A stretch of DNA of 64,000 bases from Ilex aquifolium (taxonomy: Eukaryota; Streptophyta; Magnoliopsida; Aquifoliales; Aquifoliaceae), in NCBI GenBank assembly GCA_951799425.1, contig OX637403.1, forward strand, positions 26,104,311 through 26,168,310, in the 5' to 3' direction. The notes beneath the pieces were generated by a model. The model ran no database searches and was not told the DNA's origin. It saw nothing but the letters and a program-made list of their open reading frames with translations. Shown here one piece after another: positions 9,613 to 19,621 of the stretch. The translations under genes and the position numbers were made by a program. Numbering within the stretch: position 1 is the stretch's first letter; each line of letters starts with the position of its first letter.

Positions 9613-11029
9613 TAGAGAGAGAAGGTGGAGACGGAATTGGATTCGTATGCGAGGATTGTGCCGCCACCAGTATGAACTTGCCGCTATTTTTAATGGTTCG
9701 GGTTAAGCTTTGGACCCATGTATATAGTTCAAAACGAGTCGGTTTGAATTGCCCCGTAAAGAAATTCCGGATTCTGGAAATAATTGGGATTTGGGAATTA
9801 TTCATAATAAATGGGGAAAATTGACTAATCGCCAATACAAATACCGAAATTTACAACTATTTAAGGTTAAGTTATAATTTTTTTGAGATGTAAGTTATAA
9901 TTTTTAAAAGTCATGATCGATCATGATAAATTGGGATTGATAACGAAGTTGTAATTTTTAAAGGTCAAGTTACAACTCATAAAGGAAAAGTTATAATTGC
10001 TCAGGAGAAGTTCATGATTGATTATATGTATCTATGATTGATCATAGTTAAGGGAAAAGTTATAATTGCTCTAAACAATTTTAACTCCTCCTTTTTTAAT
10101 TGTAATTTTATCATAAAAATAATAAGTGGTGGTATGGTACACTTGATAAAAAAAAAAAAGTTTTTTTTTTCATTTAATGTTGTTTATTACAAGAAAAAAA
10201 GATATACCACCTCAGTACCAAACCAATCAAATCAATCCATGTGGCATACTAAATGAATCCAAAATTAAACTAAAAAAAAAAATAGAAAGTAATGAAATTT
10301 AAGAAAAAAATAATGAGGAGAAGATAAAAAGAGAGTACCGAGAGATTTCTAACAAGTGAACAAAGCATGGGTGACTGCAGTTTCAATTAGGGTGAAAATA
10401 ATAGTATGTGAGAAGGAGAAGAGATTTATAATAAAGTTTCACTTCTACGTTAATACTAAATCGACTTAAAAATGTAATTTAATCAAATTTGTGAATAAAA
10501 AATTAAATTCAATGGATTGAGCAACCTATTTTCCCAATGTCACATTAATTCATTAATTTAAACTTTTTTATTTGCTGGTCCCAACCTTAATTTTGAACAA
10601 TTATAAATTTTAGATCCGTTATGTGTAATTAGAGATTAATCTTTTGTTGGCCGACATTAATCCTGAGTCTCACCCAAGTTGATATTTACTTGCCTGAATT
10701 CTTGTATCTCTAGGTGATCAAAAAGTAAAGAGAAAATTTAATGAGTTATAGTATTTTTTTTTAACAGAAATAGTTAAAAATTTTAAACCTAGTGTTTTTT
10801 TAAGATAAATGGTAACCTGAAAAATTTAGAAAGAAAAAATTGGAAAGGATGCACGGTAGAGAACTTATTTCTCTTAAAGTACATGGCTCAGATTTTTTAG
10901 CAATCAAGTCCACCTTCTCCTAAATATTTGGTGACCTTACACATTTTTTCAAATTTGCATATTTTTAGAGTATATAATTACCCTTTACTTAATTTATGCA
11001 AGAGTTGGCATTTTCTTTGTTTTTTGATT
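9613..11029. other. AT-rich intergenic DNA with small repeats
   Basis: No gene seen. The motif AAGTTATAATT recurs at least five times in 9855-10075. TCATGATCGATCATGA at 9911-9926 is a perfect 16-base palindrome, with a relative near 10031. A small inverted repeat around 10128-10225 (GGTGGTATGGTAC, with ATACCACCTCAGTACC on the other side) is MITE-like. Confidence 0.5.
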
Positions 11030-11350
11030 ATGTTTTATTAGATAATTGGTTTCATAAATTAATGGATTATTAAACGTCTGAATTTTAAAAGGATTCTATT
11101 AATATTCTTGTTAGCCAACGTTTTGTTTTTTCTCCATAGACCCATTTACGAATTTTATTGTCTTCAAGCAGCCACCGAATCTCATCCTATCCAAGAAGAT
11201 ATTATATTGATTTCGGTTTCAGAAATGTCAACAATGTTTGTTTTGTTTTTTCTCCATTCAGCCATGCATGGATTCTATCTTCTTCAAGCAACCATCGAAT
11301 CTTATCCTCTCTAAGAAGACATTGTATCGATTTTGTTTTCAAGAAAATCG
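11030..11350. repeat. Dispersed repeat with internal 125-bp tandem duplication
   Basis: The text TTTTGTTTTTTCTCCAT followed by GATTCTATCTTCTTCAAGCA occurs twice (about 11118 and 11247), with CATCGAATCTTATCC after each. The first part (11030-11160) is also found at 59455-59580, sharing CCAACGTTTTGTTTTTTCTC. Overlapping open frames on both strands are chance. Confidence 0.7.
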
Positions 11351-12130
11351 ATACAACGTTTATGTGTTGTTTAATTGCAAGATCGAATTTCGTGATAATC
11401 GAAGATTCACGACTTTCTTTAATTCTCATACATCAGGTTCAATTTTTTTTATTCATTTTTTATATCATAAAATAAGTTATTTTGTGCGTATTTTTGAACA
11501 TTCCTGGTCCATCATTCATTTTTTATATCAAGAATTTTTGCTTTATTTCGTGACTCCAAAAAAGAGTGACAGTAAAGTCCATACGAATTGTATTAGTATA
11601 ACGTGTATATGTGTATATAGATATATGTACACATATATTTTGAATTTGATGCTACATGCACTACATACAATAAGGTCAAGTGTAGTTTTTATCCAAACAT
11701 GTGTTATATTGACCCGTTTATCTCTCAATTGACACACTGTGCAAAAATTAAAGCATCCAAACAAACAAGATTCATGGGTCATCACTACATTAATGACAGA
11801 ATTAAGGAGTCTGGTGTAAAACTCTTGCAATCTTTCCTTACTCAAAAAACAGGGAAGAAAACACACTTGAGCAAGCACTTGAGTGCATTATTGTGATTCT
11901 GCTGCATTGCATTGTCTCATTTTGTTTGTCTGCACTTCGATCTTATTGTGGGTTTGTTGGCTTATTACCGTTAATTGCGTCGAATAGATTTTAGTTTTGG
12001 GAGAGGCATGTAGCATATTTGTTGATTCATTCACACTCACCTTATTTTTTTTATTGTCACACACTTTTTTTTGGGAAACACATCTAGCATATTTTCTCTA
12101 GCTCTTCCAAATTGATTGTCTCTCACGAAT
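11351..12130. other. Intergenic, no gene recognised
   Basis: AT-rich DNA with several short open frames on both strands (such as 11543-11878 minus and 11699-11896 plus). None shows a known motif. Nothing else was identified. Confidence 0.4.
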
Positions 12131-12310
12131 TTCTATAACTTCTCTCTCTCTCTCTCTCTCTCTATGTGTGTGTGTGTGTGTGTGTGCGCAAAGACTTTAA
12201 GATGTATGAAAGCAGTGAAAATCGTTCATGGAGTATCGGTATAAAGTGGAATATGTGAATGATTCAGGCTCTCCACCCCCACCCCACCCCACCCCACCCC
12301 ACCCCCTCTC
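12131..12310. repeat. Microsatellites (CT)n(GT)n and (CACCC)n
   Basis: A CT run then a GT run at about 12138-12187, and six CACCC-type units at 12273-12306. The last is a C-rich tract whose complement is G-rich. Confidence 0.9.
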
Positions 12311-12626
12311 TTTGTGCTTTTCACAACTAAAATTATGTGGTTTATTGCTATTTTTTCACTTGTGTTCTTGAATTAGTTGAATTTGTGAATACTATTGAGA
12401 TTGGGATGATTGATTGTTGAATTTGCTTAATTATTTGATATAGTTTTGTTTAAATTATTGTTGAAAAACAATTGTTAAAATTATTTGATGTAAATTTGTT
12501 GGATTTCAATCGATTCAGATAGGAACGAATTGTCAGATTGGATGGAATTGTCAGATTGGATGTTTGATTCTTAACTGATTGTGTATTTAGGCACGTGTTA
12601 TTGATATTCTATCTATCTATATCTAT

Positions 12627-13274
12627 ATCTATACTACTACAAATGTCACCAAAGGTGAAAAATTTTTATTTGACTATTCTGTCCCTATACATATGATTAA
12701 AGACACTTACATCCTTATGTATTTAATTATCCAATTTACATCTATACTACTTATAAATGTTAACCAATAAAAAGATTTTTGATTACTTATTTTATCTCTA
12801 ATTAATTAATTATCTATACTATTAATAAAAGTACCTTACATGAAAATTTTTTGATTTACTATTTTGCCCTTATAAAAAATTATAAAGATTAACATGTCAT
12901 TTTATATTTAAATATGCAGATTACCATTATCTCAATTTATACTTAAATAACAAACTAACTTTTAACATATCATGTAAATCGCTATATTTGCAAAACTTTT
13001 AGATGATCATGTTACTCTTAACAGGATATATAAAAATATTATTCTTTTTTTCTAAAACCCCAATATTACACATCGACAACTTCATTGATACAATATTATA
13101 TCCGGTGCCAAAAAATCGATATATGTATCTTTTTCTCTTCATCCACAATACAAACAATTTAAGTATGATAAATATGAGATAATATCTAATTTAACTATAT
13201 AAATAAATTTTTATGTATTTTATCAAATATTTTAACGAAAACTTTAACGTGCAACACACGTGTTGTATTGCTAG
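12627..13274 (+). mobile_element. Cluster of non-autonomous Helitron ends; one complete 462-bp copy
   Basis: Three Helitron-like 5' ends occur in series: TCTATACTACTACAAATG (about 12627), TCTATACTACTTATAAATG (about 12740) and TCTATACTATTAATAAAAG (12813). The last has a matching 3' end: a short hairpin (GCAACAC / GTGTTGT, 13251-13266), then CTAG at 13271-13274, flanked by A before TC and T after CTAG as Helitrons require. The element at 12813-13274 is therefore complete in structure. The two earlier starts have no clear 3' end of their own and look like truncated relatives. Confidence 0.7.
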
Positions 13275-13364
13275 TTATATAAAGACAATCATATTCTATT
13301 ATTTTTTTTTAACTCTCAAACCCTTCTCATTCTAGGAGTAAATATTCAATTAAAATTGTAATGA

Positions 13365-16330
13365 ATATGTGTTTACCAATAGGTAAGCTTTTCATTTTCT
13401 CACTTGTTTTTAACGTCCTCTTTGGATGTTATAAGAAGGCCTTGTGGTACTACAAAGTAAGGTATAGAATTGGAGTTCTTCTCATTCTACATTTGTAGTG
13501 TTTAGTTATTTTATGTCAAGATTTCTTTTGTGACTTTAATTAGATGAATTATAGGTTAGATATGCTCTTTTCAAGGATTAAAAAAGTGTTATACTATCAA
13601 ATCCATCAAATATAGTTAGGAGAAGTTTTCATAATGGATGTAATGTAATGGATGCGTGAAAAAACAACATTTCTTTTCCTGTAAGGATGTTCAGTTCAAC
13701 TTTATTGTTTTTCTTTGATGATTCAAGTTTTGGCTTTCAAATTGTCATGATTTGAACCAGAGGATGTAAGTATTTTTTTTATTTTTTTTGTATTTTAATG
13801 GTATTGGTTGTGTACATTAATTTAGTGCCAAAGCAAAGTAATATATATTAAACAATGAAGTGAATTCCACACTACCTAATAGAGAGTTAGCTAATCTCAT
13901 TTGTTAATTATTTGTTTAGCTTAAGACTCGAACAAGGAGAAAGGATATTCTTAGCAAGAAGCCTTACCACAAATTTATTTTTCTGGTTTCTTATCTCCTT
14001 GTAAAAATATGAGCTAAACTCTACACCATATTGAGGTTAAAAATTCAGTTTCATCAGAAAACTGTAAATAATTTTCTTAAGTGTATATTTAGTTGTATGT
14101 AAACTCAATTGATACATCTTCCTGTCAAACTTAACAATGATGTAAACGAGATTGTTAAAATTAATGTTGTGCCTCTGTACCTTCTGATGAACCATAGTGC
14201 TCAAATTCATGCTCTATCGTTTTATTCTTATTAATCTATAATACTATAAAATGTTAACAAAAGTGAAAAACTTTTGATTGAATATAATAACCTTAATAAT
14301 ATAATTAATACTAATTTTTATCCTTTTAGACATGTGACCTTCAACTTTTTCCAAATGCCTATACGGGTTAAAATATATATGCCCTTTAATTTTTTTTTAA
14401 TTGACTTAAATATTTACATAAATTATGTTAATTATTCCTAATGCATCTTTACCCTTTTGTCTTCCACAACAGACACCTATCTTTTCTTCCATGTGATCTC
14501 GTCGTCTTCCATGTCAATAAATGGTTTGTGTGAATTTATGAGCATACAACTATAGCAACTATTTACAAACCTTACTTTCTAAGTTTTTAAAAAATATAGG
14601 AAAGACTTTTCGATCTGCATAATTATATGATTTGCAGAAATCCAATTTGCAGGCACTCTCAAAAACAATTAATTCTGAAGAATCGATAGCGGAAGCAAAA
14701 TTTTGAGCCCCACCAGAGGCCTATGAAGCTACCACTGAGCACAAGCATCCCCGTGTAATTTTTCTTAGAAAACTCTTCCAAATTCTCTTTCTGATATCCT
14801 CAAGTACTTGAGAATTTCTTTATTTTGCCTTGTTTTTTATTGTCCTGTTCGATGACGTTTATTACTTATAGAAATAGTAAAGTAGATGTAGCCAAAAAAA
14901 TATTTCTAATCATTTACAGAATCATTATGTCAGCCTGACAAAGAAACATGTAGATTACAACATGGCCTCTTTGATTACCTTTTTTATTGTTAAAAGAACA
15001 CTCATACCCATAGTAATTCCAAAATGATTAAGTCTTTCTCTTCTATGATATTCAAATGTTGTGTAGAAATGAATTTTGGTTATTGTGGAGTTTTTGATGA
15101 ATGCAACTCATATTATGACTTGATAAAAAAAAGGGATAGTTGTAGACAGGATTCCTAAAGTGCGTTTAGAACAAGAAGGTTGTTGTTGAGCTACAAAACG
15201 AGGTTGAAGAATTTGTTCCTCACTTTGTAATGCTAGGATTTGAGAATTGTACATGGAAAATAAAAGCAGCTTGTCATGTATCTATGATGTATTGGTATCA
15301 TTATATTCCTTTTGGGACTTCCCAATATTTAACCTGGTAACGAAAAAATTTGATTTTCTTGTACACTACCTGTTTGAGCATTTGATTTTTTTAAATAACA
15401 GTCTTATTAAAATTATCTATTCCCCAATTTGCCTGATAAATTATTTTTGACCTTGTAGATATTAAAGAGAGGTGAGGAAGGATCATATATATGCAGTTAT
15501 AAAGGTGTCATCAAAGTCTTGGAATTATTTGGTCTATATGCTAGATGCGCAACTGAAATGAAGACTCTGGAACTACTAGCTTTACCTAAGTTGGTCTAAT
15601 GGAGTTCGTCTTATGAGTGGGTTAGGTGGACCAATGGTCTATTTGTAACATGATAAGTTTTACGAAATATGTCTATGAAATTTGTTTTAAGTGCTCAACA
15701 TTAGCTAAGCATTAGGGTTAATAGAAGATTGTTTCCTTGTATTTTACATGCAGGGAAAAAAAGAAAATTCAATAGAAATGACTATTGAAATGACTATGCA
15801 TGTTTTAGCCGATTATATTTTCGTTTTGGATTTTATTTGTTATCGTATAATTTGATTTTCAAATAAAAAATAAATTATAATTAAAAAAAAATCACGTGCA
15901 ACGCAAATGTGCATCAACTAATATAATAAAATAGCTAAGAATTTGTACTACATTTTGTATAAGACAATAACAACGGTTTTGATTAATCTAAAGTGATCCA
16001 TAACACATGAATTAAATGATGTGTGTGTATGTTTTGGTATATTTAGTGTGTATATTTTTTTTTGGTGTCGTAGTGTGCGCGTGGATGTGTGTGTGTTTTT
16101 TGGTGTACTTGTGTATTAGTGTATGTGTGTGTGTATTTTTGTGCGTGCGTGTATGAATGTATGTGTTTTGGTGTATTAGTATGAGTGTATGTTTTGGTGT
16201 ATTAGTGTATGTTTTTTGTGACTTAGTGTGTGTGTGTTTTTTGATGTCCTAGTATACGTATGTGTTTGAGTATATTAGTTGTGTGTGTGTTTTGGTGTCT
16301 TAGTATATGTGTGTGTTTTGACATAATAAC
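13365..16330 (+). repeat. Segmental duplication, copy A, upstream part
   Basis: This stretch aligns in direct orientation with 37612-40418. Both begin at TTACCAATAGG, share GTCCTCTTTGG and CTACAAAGTAAGGTATAGAA, and continue through the same Helitron to the TG-rich array. Indels include about 130 bp present here (near 14500-14635) and absent in the other copy. No gene was recognised in it. Confidence 0.9.
14235..15921 (+). mobile_element. Helitron, 1.7 kb, with exon-like inserts (copy A)
   Basis: The 5' end TCTATAATACTATAAAATG follows an A. The 3' end has a CACGTGCAACG / ATGTGC imperfect hairpin and closes with CTAA at 15918-15921 before a T, fitting A-TC...CTRR-T. The interior carries exon-like text, for example after a TTGTAG acceptor at about 15459 a run reading ILKRGEEGSYICSYKG, and near 14940 NHYVSLTKKHVDYN. 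I cannot name the source gene. No Rep/helicase is present, so it is non-autonomous. The same element is at 38472-40017. Confidence 0.75.
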
Positions 16331-16349
16331 ATGCATGTATTTAGTGTAT

Positions 16350-16404
<55 letters not shown>

Positions 16405-16670
16405 TGTGTGTGTGTGCATGTATGTTTTGGTGTATTATTGTGTATGGTTATATTTTGGTGTATTAGTTTGTGTCGTATTGGTGTATCAACGAGTGTGTTT
16501 TTTTTTAGTATTAGTGTGTTGTATATTTTGGTGAATTAGTGTATGTTGTATATGTTTTGGTGTATTAGTCTATGTGTTTTAGTGTACTAGTGTGTGTGTG
16601 TATTTTTTTTTTGATATATTAGTGTGTGTTTTAGTGTATTAACGTGTATTTATATTTTTTGTGTAAAATA
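16018..16670 (+). repeat. TG-rich minisatellite with (AG)n run
   Basis: The phrase TTTTGGTGTATTAGTGTGTG recurs many times with slippage, interrupted by a pure (AG)n run at 16351-16402. Copy B has the matching array at 40100-40418 and resumes at about 48231. Open frames across it are repeat artefacts. Confidence 0.9.
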
Positions 16671-16875
16671 TGTTATTTGCTTTGAAAAAGTAATTTTTTT
16701 GTTTTTTGAAAAAATACTATTTTTTTATTTTGCTTCTTACAAGTTTTTTTTTTTTGCCGAAAAATAAACTCTACTTTTTAAATTTTTTATTAATATTTTA
16801 AAAAAGCAAAAAAGCAAAAAGCAAAAAGCAAATTTTTTTTTTTGAAAAGTTCGTAATAACTTCACTTATTTTTTT

Positions 16876-17785
16876 AAGGGAGAATTACACCCAGACACCC
16901 TAAAATTTGTCACTCAGATCCCTTAATATTTGAAATATTATACACACCCTTAAAATTTGTACACGCGTAACACTTAGACCCTTATTTTTAATATCCTTTA
17001 GTAAATTATACTCAAACCCTCAGAAGTTTTAGGTGTATAATACTTAGACTCTTTAAGTTTAAAATATTATAATTAGATAAAAAATAATCAAATAAAAGAC
17101 AGAATATCAAATATATTAAATTTTATAACCAAAATTCATGTTCTATTATGTCATTTTTTAAAATAAAATTAAAAAATCATATCAATAAATGACATAATAT
17201 ATCATGAATTTTAATTTTTAATTATGATATAAAATTAATGACATAAAATTAACCAAAATTCATGTTGTATAATAATTATGATTTTTTGTAAGAAAAAAAT
17301 GTATTTTTATTTTTAATTTTATATTAATAAATGACATAATATAACATCATTTTTTATTGTAAAATTTAAAATATTTAATATTTTATTTTTGATTGGATTA
17401 TTTTTTATTTAAGTATAATATTTTTAACGTGAAGGATCTAAATATATCTATTAAACAACCAAACTAACCCAATTAAAGATAGAAGATATTGTGTCCATTA
17501 CAGTTTAGCCACTTTTTTATTTTTTTTTAATTTTATTTCAATAGATAGTATAATTGTGTATTAATTATAATTTTTTTAAAAAAAATTTAGATTTTTAATT
17601 TTGACATTGACGGTAGGGGTCTGAGTGTAATTTACTAACAGATATTCTAATGGACATTGATGATAGGGGTTTCAGTGTTACGTGTGCATAAATTTTAAGA
17701 GTCTGTGTGTAATATTTCAAATATTAAAGCCTAAGTAATTAAGTAACAAATACCAAAAAATCTGAGAGTAATTATCCTTTTTTTT
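16876..17785. mobile_element. Foldback/MITE element, about 0.9 kb, upstream of MATH gene A
   Basis: The left arm reads GAGAATTACACCCAGAC ... TTTGTCACTCAGATCCC ... TTTGAAATATTA. The right arm is its inverted counterpart (AATATTTCAAATATTAA ... AAGTAACAAAT ... GAGAGTAATTATCC). The arms continue inward for about 300 bp each around an AT-rich centre. The same element sits in the same place in copy B (48570-49345), so it predates the duplication. Partial relatives lie at 7136 and 56370. Confidence 0.75.
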
Positions 17786-17829
17786 TTTTTTTCAAAATTC
17801 ACTGCAGTGAATAAACATTTGGAATCCGG

Positions 17830-18050
17830 AGCCCCCTTTTATCACTGACCCACTACAAAAGTGGCTGAGGTACTAGTTTTGCTTCTCACTTACGCATGTT
17901 CTCACTCCTCTCTTCACATTTTCCCCATCTTTCTCTGTCTGCATGCTCCGGTGACGCGCGTGATCTCCAATTTCCGGCGAGTTTACCGAAAGACTTCTTT
18001 CTTAGGCCAACCTTCGTGATTTTTGGGCGACTAAAAGTGTCAGACTATCA
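17830..18050 (+). other. MATH gene A, probable non-coding first exon
   Basis: This block is strongly conserved with copy B (split there by a solo LTR) and ends at TATCAG before GTACTCTC, a good donor. The ATG at 17896 is ATA in copy B, so the 52-codon frame here is probably not translated. A short second leader exon follows a TTTTGCAG acceptor near 19348. The role as 5' UTR is inferred. Confidence 0.5.
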
Positions 18051-18261
18051 GGTACTCTCTGTTCGGTGGGAGATTAACTTTCTTATTTTCGCCTCACATC
18101 TCTGTCTGTCTGATATATACATACATACATATGTATTACCGATCGTATACAAAAGGAGAGAAGAGGAGACAGTGCGGTTAGAGAGAGAATAAAGTGTTTG
18201 TGTCTTTGCTGTTAAGAGAGAAGCTAGTTTCAGTATGTCATGGTGCTTCTTTTTTTTTTTT

Positions 18262-19130
18262 TAAGGGAAATTTGAGTTACACCCCTTCTAGTTTATTATA
18301 TATTCAAAGACACTCTCTCTATTTTTTTAATCTTCACGGACACCCTTGTCAGATTAAAAATGTTAATTATAAAACAATTTTACTAAATTATTCATAATAT
18401 ATTTGAGAAAAAACTTCATCCACACCCCTCTAGATTGACATATCTTCAATGAGATCCCCTTATTTTTTAAATTTTTTTTATGTATTAAAATTCAATTCGA
18501 GCTAATTAAAATTTATTTTTTACGTATTAAAATTCGAGTCGAGTAAAAATTAATTATTTTTAATCAATTCAAATCAAATTTTAATTAACTCGCATAGAAT
18601 TTTAATCGGTCCGAGTTTTGATACATAAAAAAAACATGATTAAACTCAAATTTTAATACATAAAAAATAAATTTTAATCAACTTGAATTAAATTTTAATT
18701 GGCATGAATTTTAATAAATAAGAAAATATAAATTTTAGTCGGCACTAACAGTTTTGGTAGAGTTCAAATCAACTCGAATTTTAATATCTAAAAAAAGGAT
18801 TTTAATAGGTTTGAATTTTAAAACGTTAAAAAGTAAAATTTAATCAGCTCAAATTAAATTTTAATTGACTCAAATTTTAATATGTAATAAAATGAATTTT
18901 AATCGGATCGAATTTTTATATGTAAAAAAATAAATTTTAATCGGTTTAAATTTTAATCGAATTTTATATAAAAAAAAAGTGTGGAGTTTATGTATGGACA
19001 TTTTTGGTATTTTAGATGGATTTGTTTTTTTTAGAAATGGTGGCTTAACGACGGGGTGTCAGGATGTTTTTGATATTAGAGAGGTGTCCTTGAAGATATA
19101 GTAAAGTAGAAGGGGTGTGGTTGAAATTTT
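18262..19130. mobile_element. Foldback element in MATH A leader intron, with degenerate internal repeats
   Basis: Ends are inverted: GAGTTACACCCCTTCTAGTTTA on the left, AGTAGAAGGGGTGTGG on the right. The interior (about 18475-18990) is a run of variants of AATTTTAATCGG then CGAATTTTAATA and TAAAAAATAA in both orientations. A decayed counterpart occupies 51380-52130 in copy B, so it predates the duplication. Confidence 0.7.
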
Positions 19131-19621
19131 TTCTTTTTCTGTATGATTTTCTGCTTTATTTTGGGCTATTTTAGGATAACTGTTGATATTTTACTGGTGT
19201 AATATTTCTGTTTTTTTCACAATTTTTTCATATTATAGTCCTTTTTGTCTATTTCCGCACACTGTATCTCTGTTTGTTTGTTTTTTTTTTAAAAAAAAAT
19301 CAGCATATTTCCCATGTTGTCAATTATTTTTGTACATGTATTTTGCAGGTGACATCTCATGTTTCCTTAATATGCTGAGTGAGACAGAGTAAATTTATGA
19401 CTTTGATTCTCAGCTCATTCGCTTCTGATTTTATAGGTGCTTTGCTCGTGTGTGAGATTGCCTAATTAATCTCATATTGCAGAAGACAATACCTAGTGTG
19501 TGTGTATATTTATATAGCATCTCTATATTCCTCAACAGGGAACCAAGCAGGCAATCCGGTCACTCACATCAAATATCGAGTAGAAGAAGAACTCGTTCTT
19601 CAAAAACATAAGACGACAGTC

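Noticed and set aside
9456..9824. 122-codon plus-strand frame with an RERE run
   Set aside because: Crosses the DRE2 leader antisense and a GA microsatellite; no family match.
16331..16534. 67-codon frame rich in ER and VCV repeats
   Set aside because: Translation of (AG)n and (TG)n microsatellites.
17896..18050. 52-codon frame at the start of MATH gene A as a signal-like N-terminus
   Set aside because: The ATG is not conserved in copy B (ATA), and the following leader exons do not join it in frame to the MATH domains.
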